Assembly: GCA_050908895.1 (NCBI GenBank)
Contig: CP171222.1
Span: 1,612,001-1,676,000, forward strand
Direction of reading: 5' to 3'
DNA: 64,000 nucleotides
DNA from: S5-A14a sp050908895
GTDB taxonomy: Bacteria; Bacillota; Clostridia; Peptostreptococcales; Anaerovoracaceae
The position numbers and the translations under genes were made by a program. How positions within the stretch are numbered: position 1 is the first letter of the stretch; the number at the start of each line of letters is the position of its first letter. Under the pieces are notes generated by a model. The model saw only the letters and a program-made list of their open reading frames with translations. It had not been told where the DNA came from and ran no database searches. Shown one piece after another: positions 36,955 through 45,999 of this stretch.

Positions 36955-38381
36955 TGACTCACTGCCTCCTTGTCACGAATATCTTTCTCGTTTTGTTCAC
37001 TATCCCAATTAACTTCATTCATTTCAGCAAGTTTATCGTAAATTTCTTTACTTGATAAACTTGTAGTTCTATTATCGTCATAAAGTTTATCAACCCATGA
37101 CTTTAAATGAGAAACTATTTTGTGATCTTTAGAAATTCTGTTTTTAACACCTAATCGCTCTAGCACACTTGGATGCTGATTTAACCAATATGCAATACCT
37201 GCAGCTCCCGATGTTTTGCTTATCGATACTCCGGGATCACGACCTAAAATTTCTCTTGTATCGAATATGTTATATATTTCTTCATCTTTCATAAGTCCAT
37301 CAGCGTGTATTCCAGCCCTTGTAACATTAAAATCTGCTCCTACAAATGGTGTCATTGGTGGAATATCATATCCCATTCTATCTCTAAAAAATTCGGCGAT
37401 TTCCGTTATAACTTGTGTTTCCATTCCATCAGTTGAACCACGAAGAGATGCGTATTCCATTACCATTGCTTCCAGGGGAATATTTCCCGTTCTCTCCCCG
37501 ATTCCCAGAAGTGAGCAATTGACAGATGAACAACCATACATCCAAGCCATTGATGCATTGACTACAGCCTTATAGAAATCATTATGGCCGTGCCATTCCA
37601 GCATCTCACTTGGTACTCCTGAATAGTGTTGAAGACCGTAGATTATTCCCGGAACTGATCTGGGGAGAGCAACTCCCGGATATGGAACACCATATCCCAT
37701 CGTATCACATGCACGGATCTTTATTGGTACGCCGGATGCCTCAGAAAGCTCCATTATTTTGTTAACAAAAGGTACTACAAACCCATAAAAATCTGCTCTT
37801 GTAATATCTTCCAGGTGGCATCTCGGTACAACTCCCGTTTCCAAAGCATCATTTATTGTTTCCAAATAATATTCCATAGCCTGTTTTCTAGTTTTCTTCA
37901 TTTTTTTAAAGATATGATAATCACTACAGCTCACCAAAATACCCGTCTCTTTAATACCCAAGGATTTTACTAGCTGAAAGTCACTTTTGTTGGCTCGTAT
38001 CCATGTAGTAATTTCCGGAAATTTTAGCCCCAATTCAAGACATTTTTCAACTGCTTCTCTGTCTTTTTTAGTGTAAACAAAAAACTCACTTTGGCGAATA
38101 ATGCCAAATGGTCCTCCTAGTTTGCTAAGGAGTTTGAAAATTTCCACTATATCCTTGATATCATATGGTGCTCTAGACTGCATCCCATCTCTAAAAGTTG
38201 TATCTGTAATCCAAATATCGCTTGGCATGTTCATTGGAACTCTTCTGTGATTCCATACAATTTTGGGAATCTCCTTGTAGCTATACATGTCTCTATAAAG
38301 CTTGGGTTTTTCTACATCTTGCAGTTCATAACTATATTCTTTTTTTTCCAAAAGATTTGTCTTTGGTGATAAATCTAGCAT
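36951..38381 (-). CDS. Re-citrate synthase (homocitrate/isopropylmalate synthase family)
   Basis: A 476-residue enzyme with an HMGL-like TIM barrel: WITDTTFRDGMQSRAPY (metal-binding Asp and Arg), CHLEDITRADFYG, and WHGHNDFYKAVVNA with the metal-binding His pair. This is the architecture of the Re-face citrate synthase described from Clostridium kluyveri, which replaces the usual Si-citrate synthase in many anaerobes. It condenses acetyl-CoA and oxaloacetate; with the downstream genes it makes 2-oxoglutarate for glutamate. First gene of a four-gene operon, with AAAGGAG before the ATG. Isopropylmalate synthase is unlikely because of the aconitase linkage. Confidence 0.9.
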   Translation of the reverse strand: MLDLSPKTNLLEKKEYSYELQDVEKPKLYRDMYSYKEIPKIVWNHRRVPMNMPSDIWITDTTFRDGMQSRAPYDIKDIVEIFKLLSKLGGPFGIIRQSEFFVYTKKDREAVEKCLELGLKFPEITTWIRANKSDFQLVKSLGIKETGILVSCSDYHIFKKMKKTRKQAMEYYLETINDALETGVVPRCHLEDITRADFYGFVVPFVNKIMELSEASGVPIKIRACDTMGYGVPYPGVALPRSVPGIIYGLQHYSGVPSEMLEWHGHNDFYKAVVNASMAWMYGCSSVNCSLLGIGERTGNIPLEAMVMEYASLRGSTDGMETQVITEIAEFFRDRMGYDIPPMTPFVGADFNVTRAGIHADGLMKDEEIYNIFDTREILGRDPGVSISKTSGAAGIAYWLNQHPSVLERLGVKNRISKDHKIVSHLKSWVDKLYDDNRTTSLSSKEIYDKLAEMNEVNWDSEQNEKDIRDKEAVSQ

Positions 38382-38546
38382 GTAATGCTCCTTTCCACGG
38401 TTATATTCTATCGTTACTTATTTATATTTATTGCATTCATGTAGAGATGTAGTTTAGTGCAGTACATACCTGTATTAATTAATAAAACTCTCCATGCTAT
38501 CGAAGAACCGTCACTGCACCGCATTAAACTCTAACGCCTGTATACG

Positions 38547-38575
38547 AGTATATCTATATGTTGGTATTTTGTCAA
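38547..38575 (-). promoter_or_regulatory. Strong sigma-A promoter of the citrate operon
   Basis: TTGACA (38575-38570) and TATACT (38552-38547) on the minus strand, 17 bases apart. An imperfect inverted repeat, GTATAC-GA-GTATAT (38540-38553), overlaps the -10 box and could be the operator of the GntR regulator. Confidence 0.8.
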
Positions 38576-38662
38576 GTTTTGATCTCGATGACATTAACGT
38601 GAATTTAATTTATAGTTTTTACTTTAAATGAACATTTTAATTTATGCAAAGTGCTATGGCTA

Positions 38663-38691
38663 TTGACATATCCATCTCGTTAGCGTATGAT
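38663..38691 (+). promoter_or_regulatory. Strong sigma-A promoter of the His-rich lipoprotein gene
   Basis: TTGACA (38663-38668) and TATGAT (38686-38691), 17 bases apart, give a leader of about 95 nt. Confidence 0.8.
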
Positions 38692-38792
38692 TACACTGTT
38701 GCGTTCAATTATTTAAAGTATTTTTCAAATATCAGTTTAAATTGTAGAAAGGAGGACCAGAGATTTTAAAAAACTCTGGACTGTTTGAATTA

Positions 38793-40769
38793 ATGAAAAG
38801 ATTTTTAACATTAGCATTATCTATATTTATAATCACGTTCTTTGCAACGGGCTGTGAATTAAATTCTGATTCAAAAAATAATGACAATGCATTTAAGGAA
38901 ATGTCTGCAAAATCTGATTTAGAGGTTTGGAAAGAAAAACACAAAGAGAAGCAGAAACACAAACATAAGCACAAAAATGGAAAGCATAGCCATGACCATG
39001 ACGGACATAGTCATGATGGGCACCATCACCACCACGGTCATAGCCATGATGGACACCATCACCACCACGATCATAGTCACGACGGGCACCATCACCACCA
39101 CGATCATAGTCACGACGGGCACCATCACCACCACGGTCATAGCCATGATGGACACCATCACCACCACGATCATAGTCACGACGGGCACCATCACCACCAC
39201 GGTCATAGCCATGATGGACACCATCACCACCACGATCATAGTCACGACGGGCACCATCACCACCACGGTCATAGCCATGATGGACACCATCACCACCACG
39301 ATCATAGTCACGACGGGCACCATAATGATCATAATCATGAAGGCCATTCCCACGATCATTCTCCTAGAACAGCCCTGGACTTATCCAATCTTATATCAGA
39401 AGATGAATATCCTGATATTTATATGATGCTTAAATATCAACTAGGAGAAGAAAATCAAGACTTCAAAATCACCCCTGAGATTTTGAAAAGCCTCAAGGAA
39501 TCTACTTTCCTTAGTAAAACCAATATTAATCCTGAGATTATAAAATTTATGCCACAGCTGGAAAGCCTAGATATCAGTGGGCATAAAGATTTTAGAAATA
39601 CTGACATGCAAATGCTGAAAAATCTCCTCTCCCTTAAATCACTTAATATGAACGGTCTGGAAGAAATTACAGATTTTTCACTTTTAAAAGATTTATCAAA
39701 CTTGGAAGATCTCCAGCTAAGCGAAACGGCCTTCACTGATATAAGTATTTTATCGTCACTAAAGCAGCTTAAGAATTTAAATATAAGCTTGCCGGTTAGA
39801 GGCTCTCATTCTCATACGACAGGGCAAGAGCATGATCATTCTGCCCAAAAGAGTAAAAATTACGATAAGGAAGCACCTAAAAACGAAGAAAGTCTAGCAC
39901 AGCTTTCAGCATTAGAAAAAGTTGATATTAGCGGCCATAGCATCAGAGACTACTCTTTTGTTAAGAACATAAAGAATCTCACCTGGCTTTACGCTGATTC
40001 TTCTTATGCTAAAAGTCTTAAGGGTATGACTTTAGCTCAGCTTGATTCCTTGAAAATCTTCCATGCCAGTCACAATGAACTTACATCTCTTGACGGTCTT
40101 CAATCAGCTAAAAACTTGGAGATATTCCATGGGAATAAAAATATGATTTCAGATATTAGTGCTCTTAAGAATATATCAAATCTAAAGGAACTTCGCCTTG
40201 ACGATAACAAGCTTAACGGCACAGATAAATTTGATGGTGCAAAGTACACAAGCAGTCTAAATCAATTATATATTAATAGTAATGGTATAGAGAGCATCTC
40301 CGGACTGGCTCCTTTCAAAGAGTTAACTCACCTTACACTTCGTGGTAATAGAGTATCTGATATTACTCCGGTGAAGAGCATGCTCAAATTAAGAAGTTTT
40401 GATGCTAGCAATAATCGAATAGATGACGTCGCTCCTCTTCTTAATAACCCACAACTCGAGGAAATAATTTTAAACAATAACAAAATTGACGCGAGTGAAG
40501 AAACTGCCAAGCTATTGAAAACTGATTCTCTTTTTGCATCAATTTCAATAATAGACCAAAAAGTAGAAAGAAAAATCCACGGAAAAACAGTTGATTTACA
40601 TAAAGACTTTAACTACAAAATAGTTTCAGGAAAAGGGCAAATAAATGACTCAAAACTGTCCGTTGATGAAGGTAGCTCGATTCAGCTTGAGATTTCCTAT
40701 AAAAATAATAGGCAAAATATTAGATATAATGCCCTCGCTAATTATGAGTTTGACGGAGCATCTGAATAA
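38793..40769 (+). CDS. Lipoprotein with histidine-repeat region and leucine-rich repeats
   Basis: A 658-residue surface lipoprotein. Residues 1-21 are a lipoprotein signal with lipobox FATGC. Residues 50-190 are extremely His-rich: nine or more 11-residue units of the type HSHDGHHHHHG/D. About 200-600 is a leucine-rich-repeat domain (SLDISGH, KLRSFDASNNRI and so on) with a second small His cluster (GSHSHTTGQEHDHS) inside. The His tract probably binds Zn, Ni or another metal, and LRRs usually bind protein; both are inference. The annotated ATG lacks a ribosome binding site. GGAGG at 38751 is 7 bases from an in-frame ATT at 38763, which would give MLKNSGLFEL as extra N-terminus. Confidence 0.8.
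   Translation: MKRFLTLALSIFIITFFATGCELNSDSKNNDNAFKEMSAKSDLEVWKEKHKEKQKHKHKHKNGKHSHDHDGHSHDGHHHHHGHSHDGHHHHHDHSHDGHHHHHDHSHDGHHHHHGHSHDGHHHHHDHSHDGHHHHHGHSHDGHHHHHDHSHDGHHHHHGHSHDGHHHHHDHSHDGHHNDHNHEGHSHDHSPRTALDLSNLISEDEYPDIYMMLKYQLGEENQDFKITPEILKSLKESTFLSKTNINPEIIKFMPQLESLDISGHKDFRNTDMQMLKNLLSLKSLNMNGLEEITDFSLLKDLSNLEDLQLSETAFTDISILSSLKQLKNLNISLPVRGSHSHTTGQEHDHSAQKSKNYDKEAPKNEESLAQLSALEKVDISGHSIRDYSFVKNIKNLTWLYADSSYAKSLKGMTLAQLDSLKIFHASHNELTSLDGLQSAKNLEIFHGNKNMISDISALKNISNLKELRLDDNKLNGTDKFDGAKYTSSLNQLYINSNGIESISGLAPFKELTHLTLRGNRVSDITPVKSMLKLRSFDASNNRIDDVAPLLNNPQLEEIILNNNKIDASEETAKLLKTDSLFASISIIDQKVERKIHGKTVDLHKDFNYKIVSGKGQINDSKLSVDEGSSIQLEISYKNNRQNIRYNALANYEFDGASE
38991..39323 (+). repeat. 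33-bp/66-bp tandem repeat coding for histidine units
   Basis: About ten 33-bp units, each coding for an 11-residue His-rich block; the last is degenerate. Alternating Gly and Asp versions give an almost identical 66-bp higher-order unit, repeated in the second half of the array. Such identity favours copy-number changes by slippage. Confidence 0.85.
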
Positions 40770-40783
40770 TATAATTCTAATGA

Positions 40784-40820
40784 GCGAAGATAAATTTATA
40801 ACTTATCCTACTCTTCCGAC
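40784..40820 (-). pseudogene. Scar of a second DUF4143-type ATPase gene
   Basis: These 37 bases match 41670-41706 inside the neighbouring ATPase gene at 33 positions. On the minus strand they would encode a VGRVG-stop-VINLSSL version of the intact GRVGQVVNLSSL. It looks like a leftover of a paralogue. Confidence 0.5.
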
Positions 40821-40822
40821 AA

Positions 40823-40865
40823 AAAGGGCACTAATTTAAAGTATAACTTTAAATTAGTGCCCTTT
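40823..40865. terminator. Bidirectional terminator, perfect 20-bp stem
   Basis: AAAGGGCACTAATTTAAAGT (40823-40842) pairs perfectly with 40846-40865 around an ATA loop, with A/T runs at both ends. It ends the lipoprotein gene and can also serve the minus-strand fragment at 40887. Confidence 0.85.
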
Positions 40866-40886
40866 AACCTTAAATGCATAATTTGT

Positions 40887-41114
40887 TTAAATATCCATTC
40901 TAACAAGTGCATATCCTTTTGTGTTTCCATCTTCTTTATAATGAAAAATAAGAAGATGATGATTAGGGTCAGTAATTTCAGCTTTGTGTTCTTCTACTGT
41001 TCCTATCCATAGATAATCACAATTATCTTTATGAGATTCAATATCAATAACTTCACAAATTTCGTCAACTTGAACTTCGTCAATATTTAATCTTGCAGTT
41101 TCAAAAATTCTCAT
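40887..41114 (-). pseudogene. Truncated GNAT acetyltransferase
   Basis: A 75-residue frame matching only the N-terminal half of a GNAT-type acetyltransferase: MRIFETARLNIDEVQV ... ESHKDNCDYLWIGTVEEHKAEI ... LLIFHYKEDGNTKGYALV. The acetyl-CoA binding motif (R/Q-x-x-G-x-G/A) that should follow is missing, and the frame ends after VRMDI. It lies between the lipoprotein terminator and the ATPase gene, in a region with other scars. A functional small protein is less likely. Confidence 0.6.
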
Positions 41115-41151
41115 TTTCCACCTCTATAAAACGTCAAAATTAATTTATATT

Positions 41152-42306
41152 TTATAATTCTTTATAGTTAATGTATTTAACCCCATTAAATTTTGGATAG
41201 TTTTTACCTGTATATACAATACTAGGACTTTTTGCTGACTCTTCTGATTCATTAAAAAATAAAATGTTTTTTGAAAAAGATTTGTTAGGTGTCATCGATG
41301 TTTTTATCTCAAATGGATATAAGTTGCCATTACTTTTTAATATCAAATCTACTTCCATCCCTTTACTAGTACGCATGTAATACAGATTTGGATCTAAATT
41401 TTCGTTTAATCTTTTCTTTAGAAAATCACTTATTACTAAATTTTCGAATAAATTACCCCTAAGAGGATCTCGATTAGCTTGTTTCTCATTTTCAATTCCA
41501 AGCAAATAAGTTGCTAGTCCTACTTCCGTAAAATATATTTTAGGAGATTTTATTTGCTGCTTTGAAATATTTGAGAAATAAGGGTTTAATTTAAATATAA
41601 TAAAAGAAGCTTCTAACAATGATATCCATTGCGCTAAAGTTGTCGATGAAACACCTATTTCTCCTGATAGCGAAGATAAATTTACAACCTGTCCTACTCT
41701 TCCGGCTAATAATGTTAAAAATCTTATAAAATTATCTAGATTTCTAACTTCAAGCATTTCTCTTAAATCTTTCTCTACATATGTATTTAAATAATCTCTA
41801 TAATAAGTTTGTGGTTTTCTTACTCCATCTCTATAAAGTTCCGGCATAAAACCTCTAATTAACAATTGATCAAGATCTATATCTTTAATATAATCAGATT
41901 GAGATAATTCTGAAATATTCAATGGCAATAGCTTTAGAATGCTTGTTCTGCCTGCGAGAGATTGAGATATTCCTTTCTGAAAGCTTGGTTGATGACTTCC
42001 AGTAAGAATAAATCTACCATTTTTTAATCTATTTTCATCTACTTTTACTTGAATCATTGAAAGTAGCTCAGGAACTCTTTGAACTTCATCGATTATCATT
42101 GGCTCAGAAAAAGTCTCAAAAAATCCAATAATATCATCTTTAGCTAACATTCTTGCTACAGGATCTTCCAAATTTACATAAGTATAATCAGGAAATAGTT
42201 TCTTCACAAGAGTAGTTTTTCCCGATTGCCTTGGCCCTATAATTGTTATTACTGGAACTTTTTCTTTCAGATGTATAATACTTTTTTCTAATAATCTATC
42301 TATCAT
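41152..42306 (-). CDS. AAA ATPase with DUF4143 C-terminal domain
   Basis: A 384-residue protein of the AAA/DUF4143 family. Walker A is GPRQSGKTT at residues 24-32, Walker B PMIIDEVQ at about 74-81, the sensor segment FILTGSHQP follows, then a winged-helix part (LASLSGEIGVSSTTLAQWI-like) and a nuclease-like C-terminal fold (MRTSKGMEVDLILKSNG, YPFEIK). These proteins are common in anaerobes and bacteroidetes and often linked to mobile DNA; no function is established. Single gene. Confidence 0.85.
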   Translation of the reverse strand: MIDRLLEKSIIHLKEKVPVITIIGPRQSGKTTLVKKLFPDYTYVNLEDPVARMLAKDDIIGFFETFSEPMIIDEVQRVPELLSMIQVKVDENRLKNGRFILTGSHQPSFQKGISQSLAGRTSILKLLPLNISELSQSDYIKDIDLDQLLIRGFMPELYRDGVRKPQTYYRDYLNTYVEKDLREMLEVRNLDNFIRFLTLLAGRVGQVVNLSSLSGEIGVSSTTLAQWISLLEASFIIFKLNPYFSNISKQQIKSPKIYFTEVGLATYLLGIENEKQANRDPLRGNLFENLVISDFLKKRLNENLDPNLYYMRTSKGMEVDLILKSNGNLYPFEIKTSMTPNKSFSKNILFFNESEESAKSPSIVYTGKNYPKFNGVKYINYKEL

Positions 42307-42347
42307 TTTTTCACCTACCCTGTAAAATTAGTGCCCATGTTTATTTT

Positions 42348-44108
42348 CTATTCCTCATCTATCATCAAATCCCCTGACTTGGTGTAAAGCCTATAATAAT
42401 AAGCTCTTTTGTTCATAAGGTCATCGTGAGTACCTTCCTCTACAATTCCATCAGGTCCCAAAACAATTATATGGTCTGAATTTTGAATAGTTGTTAATCT
42501 ATGAGCTATAGTCACTGTAGTTCTGCCTTTAGATAGTTTCTCAAGAGACTGCTGCACAATGGCTTCACTGTTATTGTCCAAGGCTGAGGTCGCCTCGTCT
42601 AAAATCAAAATAGGTGGATTCTTAAGAAAAACCCTGGCAATTGAAATTCTCTGTTTCTGACCACCTGAAAGCTTCACACCTCTCTCTCCAACATAGGTAT
42701 TAAAACCGTTTTCAAGATCCATGATAAATTCATAAGCACCGGCCATCTTAGCCGCCTTCACTACTTCCTCTTTCGTAGCATCAGGCTTGCCGTACAAAAT
42801 ATTATCTTCGACGGTTCCCGAGAACAGATACACGTCTTGTTGCACTATCCCAATATTATTTCTCAATGATTTCAGCGTCAAGTCCTTGATATTCTTACCA
42901 TCAACCCTTATTTCCCCGGACACCACATCATAAAACCTCGATATTAATGCGCAAACCGTTGTCTTGCCTCCACCTGATGGCCCGACAAGCGCGATATTTT
43001 GTCCCTTTCGAATCTTTAAATTGAAATCATCCAGCACATTTTCCTGAGATTCAATATATTTAAATGTCACGTGTTTGAACTCAATTTCACCCTGTACATC
43101 AGTCAAATCAACAGCTCCTTTTTTGTCATAAATTTCCGGCTCGATAGACATGATTTCCTTGAATCTTTCTATTCCTGTCATGCCTTTCTGAAATTGCTCA
43201 GTAAATTCGACAATACGTTTAACTGTAGCAAGAAGCGTGGTTACATACATAATATAGGCTATCATCCCGCCGGGATCCAGTGTTCCCCTTATTATCTGAA
43301 TTCCTCCAAATACCACCACAACAAAATACATTGCTCCGTCAATGGTTCTGTTTACTGTATTAAAGCCTGCCATAGATTTGTAGAAAACTGATTTGATTGA
43401 AAGAAACTTTTTATTCTCTATTTCAAACTTTTTGCTCTCTACTTCTTCGTTGGCAAAACTTTTCACTACTTTAATTCCAAGAAGACTGTCCTCTATGCTT
43501 GAATTTAAATCTCCCACATGGACTCTCTGCTCTTTCTGTGCATCCCTCATTTTATTTTTAAAATTAGAAGAAGCAACAAACATAAGTGGAATCATTAAAA
43601 AAATAAGAATTGTCATAGGCACATTTATATTTATAAGGATTATAAATGCAATAACTATCTTTATAAATCCGATAAAATACTCCTCCGGACAATGATGAGC
43701 AAACTCAGTAATATCAAATAAATCATTAGTCATCCTAGACATAATCTGTCCCACTTTTGTGTTATTATAAAAATTGTCAGATAAAGTCTGTAAATGATGA
43801 TATACATCAAATCTCATATCGGTTTCAATCTTTGCTCCCATTATATGACCAATTGACGCCATATAGTAAACGGCAACCAGCTCAATAGATTTTACAACTA
43901 CAAATATCAATGCTAATCTAACAACTATCTCCATAGTAAGAGAGGTTCTATCTGCTAGCCCGAGATTGGTCATATATCTTAAAATAAGTGGTAAAACCAT
44001 CTCTGATGTAGTTGTTAATGCAGCACATATAAGATCTACAAACAAAATATTTTTATATTTTTTAAAATATGGACTTGCTGTTTTAATCAAGCGTAAATTA
44101 TGTTCCAT
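42348..44108 (-). CDS. Multidrug/lipid-type ABC exporter half-transporter
   Basis: A 586-residue fused exporter. N-terminal six-helix domain (about 15-310), then ATPase with Walker A GPSGGGKTT, signature KLSGGQKQRISIARV, Walker B PILILDEATSALD and the H-loop TIAHRL. The ATG at 44108 is preferred because GAGAAAGG lies 7 bases upstream; an extension to 44258 has no such site. It stands alone, so it probably acts as a homodimer. Substrate unknown, MsbA/BmrA-like drug or lipid export is the usual guess. Confidence 0.85.
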   Translation of the reverse strand: MEHNLRLIKTASPYFKKYKNILFVDLICAALTTTSEMVLPLILRYMTNLGLADRTSLTMEIVVRLALIFVVVKSIELVAVYYMASIGHIMGAKIETDMRFDVYHHLQTLSDNFYNNTKVGQIMSRMTNDLFDITEFAHHCPEEYFIGFIKIVIAFIILININVPMTILIFLMIPLMFVASSNFKNKMRDAQKEQRVHVGDLNSSIEDSLLGIKVVKSFANEEVESKKFEIENKKFLSIKSVFYKSMAGFNTVNRTIDGAMYFVVVVFGGIQIIRGTLDPGGMIAYIMYVTTLLATVKRIVEFTEQFQKGMTGIERFKEIMSIEPEIYDKKGAVDLTDVQGEIEFKHVTFKYIESQENVLDDFNLKIRKGQNIALVGPSGGGKTTVCALISRFYDVVSGEIRVDGKNIKDLTLKSLRNNIGIVQQDVYLFSGTVEDNILYGKPDATKEEVVKAAKMAGAYEFIMDLENGFNTYVGERGVKLSGGQKQRISIARVFLKNPPILILDEATSALDNNSEAIVQQSLEKLSKGRTTVTIAHRLTTIQNSDHIIVLGPDGIVEEGTHDDLMNKRAYYYRLYTKSGDLMIDEE

Positions 44109-44463
44109 ACAAAAGCCTTTCTCTTCTATTATCTGTAAATTATAAATATAGAAGCTTCGCATTGAATTATTACAAAGCTTAAAATCAAAAAAAGAATCCC
44201 AATCTATATAATTCCAATCAACCCAATTGCATATTATACCCTTTAATTTATCCCCCAAAATACAACAATCTCTTTACCTTTGAGTTTATACCTCTTTACT
44301 ATTATTTTTAAACTTATTTAACGCATGGGTAGAGTTCTAAGAAATGTAAAAATTACCATTTAATACAAATTTTTTCAATTTTTTTCTTTTACTTTTTTCT
44401 CTTACATGGTAAAATTAAGCATAAATTTATTGAAGATTAGTATATAACGGAGGAAAGACAATT
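44109..44463. other. Divergent intergenic region without recognised elements
   Basis: 355 AT-rich bases between the ABC exporter and alcohol dehydrogenase genes. Promoters for both must lie here but I see no box pair I would defend, and no hairpin of note. Confidence 0.4.
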
Positions 44464-45678
44464 ATGAGATTTACATTACCAAGAGACATTTATCACGGAA
44501 AAGGTTCTCTAGAAGCACTTAAAGATTTTACAGGAAAGAAAGCTATGATATGTGTTGGCGGTAGTTCTATGAAAAGATTCGGCTTCTTAGATAAGGCTAA
44601 ATCCTACTTGAAAGAAGCCGGTATGGAAGTTGAAGTTTTTGAAGGCATAGAATCTGATCCATCAGTAGAAACAGTTATGCAAGGGGCTAAAGCTATGGCT
44701 GAATTTCAACCGGATTGGATTGTAGCGATAGGTGGCGGTTCCCCGATAGATGCAGCTAAAGCTATGTGGATTAAATATGAATACCCGGATTGCACTTTTG
44801 AAGATATGTGCAAAGTTTTCGGATTACCTAAGCTTAGAACTAAGGCACACTTCTGCGCAATTTCTTCTACATCCGGAACTGCAACTGAAGTAACGGCATT
44901 TTCAATCATCACAAATTATAATGATGGCATCAAGTACCCAATTGCTGACTTTGAAATAACACCTGATGTTGCTATTGTTGATCCTGAACTGGCAGAAACA
45001 ATGCCTAAGAAACTTGTCGCTCATACAGGGATGGATGCTTTCACCCATGCTGTGGAAGCCTACGTATCCACCGCGAACTGTGAATATACAGATCCACTCG
45101 CAATCCACGCAATAGAAATGATTCAGAAATATTTAGTAGGATCATACAACGAAGATATGGAAATGAGACATAAAATGCACGATGCCCAATGTCTTGCAGG
45201 TATGTCTTTCTCTAATGCATTATTAGGAATTGTTCACTCAATGGCACATAAAACAGGTGCGGCTTTTGATGATTTTGGTGCTCACATAATTCATGGAGCT
45301 GCAAACGCTATGTATCTTCCGAAGGTAATTGCATTCAACGCAAAAGATCAAACTGCAAAAAAACGTTATGGCATTATCGCAGACTACATGCATTTAGGTG
45401 GCAGTAATGACGATGAAAAAGTTCAACTTCTAATCAAATTCTGCCGTGATATGAATGATAAGCTGAATATCCCACACTGCATCAAGAACTACGGTTCTGA
45501 CAGTTATCCAACTGAAAGGGGATTCGTACCTGAAGAAGTCTTCCTAGAGAGGCTACCTCAGATTGCAAAGCTGGCAATTGAAGATGCTTGTACCGGATCA
45601 AATCCAAGAATCCCAACTCAAGAAGAGATGGAAAAGCTTCTTAAAGCAGCTTATTACGATACGGAAATTGATTTCTAG
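44464..45678 (+). CDS. Iron-containing alcohol dehydrogenase (group III)
   Basis: A 404-residue dehydrogenase. The NAD(P)-binding GGGSPIDAAKAMW, the SGTATEVTAFSII segment and the metal-binding part (DAFTHAVEAYVS, then VHSMAHKTGAAFDDFGAHIIHGAANAMYL with several His) are typical. It resembles the alcohol dehydrogenase half of AdhE and butanol dehydrogenases, so it probably reduces acetaldehyde or butyraldehyde in fermentation. Start ATG behind GGAGG. It has its own terminator. Confidence 0.92.
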   Translation: MRFTLPRDIYHGKGSLEALKDFTGKKAMICVGGSSMKRFGFLDKAKSYLKEAGMEVEVFEGIESDPSVETVMQGAKAMAEFQPDWIVAIGGGSPIDAAKAMWIKYEYPDCTFEDMCKVFGLPKLRTKAHFCAISSTSGTATEVTAFSIITNYNDGIKYPIADFEITPDVAIVDPELAETMPKKLVAHTGMDAFTHAVEAYVSTANCEYTDPLAIHAIEMIQKYLVGSYNEDMEMRHKMHDAQCLAGMSFSNALLGIVHSMAHKTGAAFDDFGAHIIHGAANAMYLPKVIAFNAKDQTAKKRYGIIADYMHLGGSNDDEKVQLLIKFCRDMNDKLNIPHCIKNYGSDSYPTERGFVPEEVFLERLPQIAKLAIEDACTGSNPRIPTQEEMEKLLKAAYYDTEIDF

Positions 45679-45742
45679 TTATTAAAATTGAAAGCTGATT
45701 TCCACTTCAGATATTAACTAATTATTTTAACATTACATATCG

Positions 45743-45787
45743 ATAATCCCACAGTTCAAAAATTAACTACGGGATTATTAATTTTTC
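45743..45787 (+). terminator. Terminator after the alcohol dehydrogenase gene
   Basis: ATAATCCC (45743-45750) pairs with GGGATTAT (45771-45778), followed by TAATTTTT, 64 bases after the stop. Confidence 0.7.
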
Positions 45788-45800
45788 GCCTATTGAATGG

Positions 45801-45926
45801 CTACACCATAGGTGGCAATACTAATGCCGAGATAATATAAATTATTATAAAATGCAACGGATAAAATACATAAAATAAATTTTTCTCCCATTTTTGTCCT
45901 TTTCCACCACGTTGACCATTATTGCA
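45801..45926 (-). pseudogene. C-terminal scar of a TraX-family protein
   Basis: The frame reads CNNGQRGGKGQKW, NLFYVFYPLHFIIIYII and stops: the end of a TraX-type membrane acyltransferase (YNGxRG ... FYIFYPLH). The upstream part is missing; an IS3 element sits at the break, and sequence on its far side does not continue the gene. Confidence 0.65.
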
Positions 45927-45999
45927 TTATACTTATAAAAGTGGACACATAAAAGAAACAGACGTACTATTATCTTAGACACCACAAGGAGGTATCTTT

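Larger units (their letters stand above)
38382..38792. promoter_or_regulatory. Divergent control region between the citrate operon and the lipoprotein gene
   Basis: This 411-base stretch holds a promoter for each direction (38547-38575 minus; 38663-38691 plus). The minus-strand leader, about 160 nt, can form a 13-bp long-range stem with a 5-nt bulge (AGTTTA + GTGCAGT near 38451-38463 with ACTGCAC and TAAACT near 38513-38530). I recognise no known riboswitch class. Confidence 0.55.

Noticed and set aside
38382..38547. T-box or known riboswitch upstream of Re-citrate synthase
   Set aside because: No T-box TGGN motif with antiterminator, no terminator in the leader, no match to a class I know.
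38991..39323. Regular 33/66-bp repeat considered as a CRISPR array
   Set aside because: No unique spacers; units are contiguous, in frame and code for His blocks. No cas genes in the window.
38919..39426. Long frames on both strands over the His repeat
   Set aside because: They are shadow frames of the tandem repeat; the lipoprotein frame has promoter, signal peptide and known domains.
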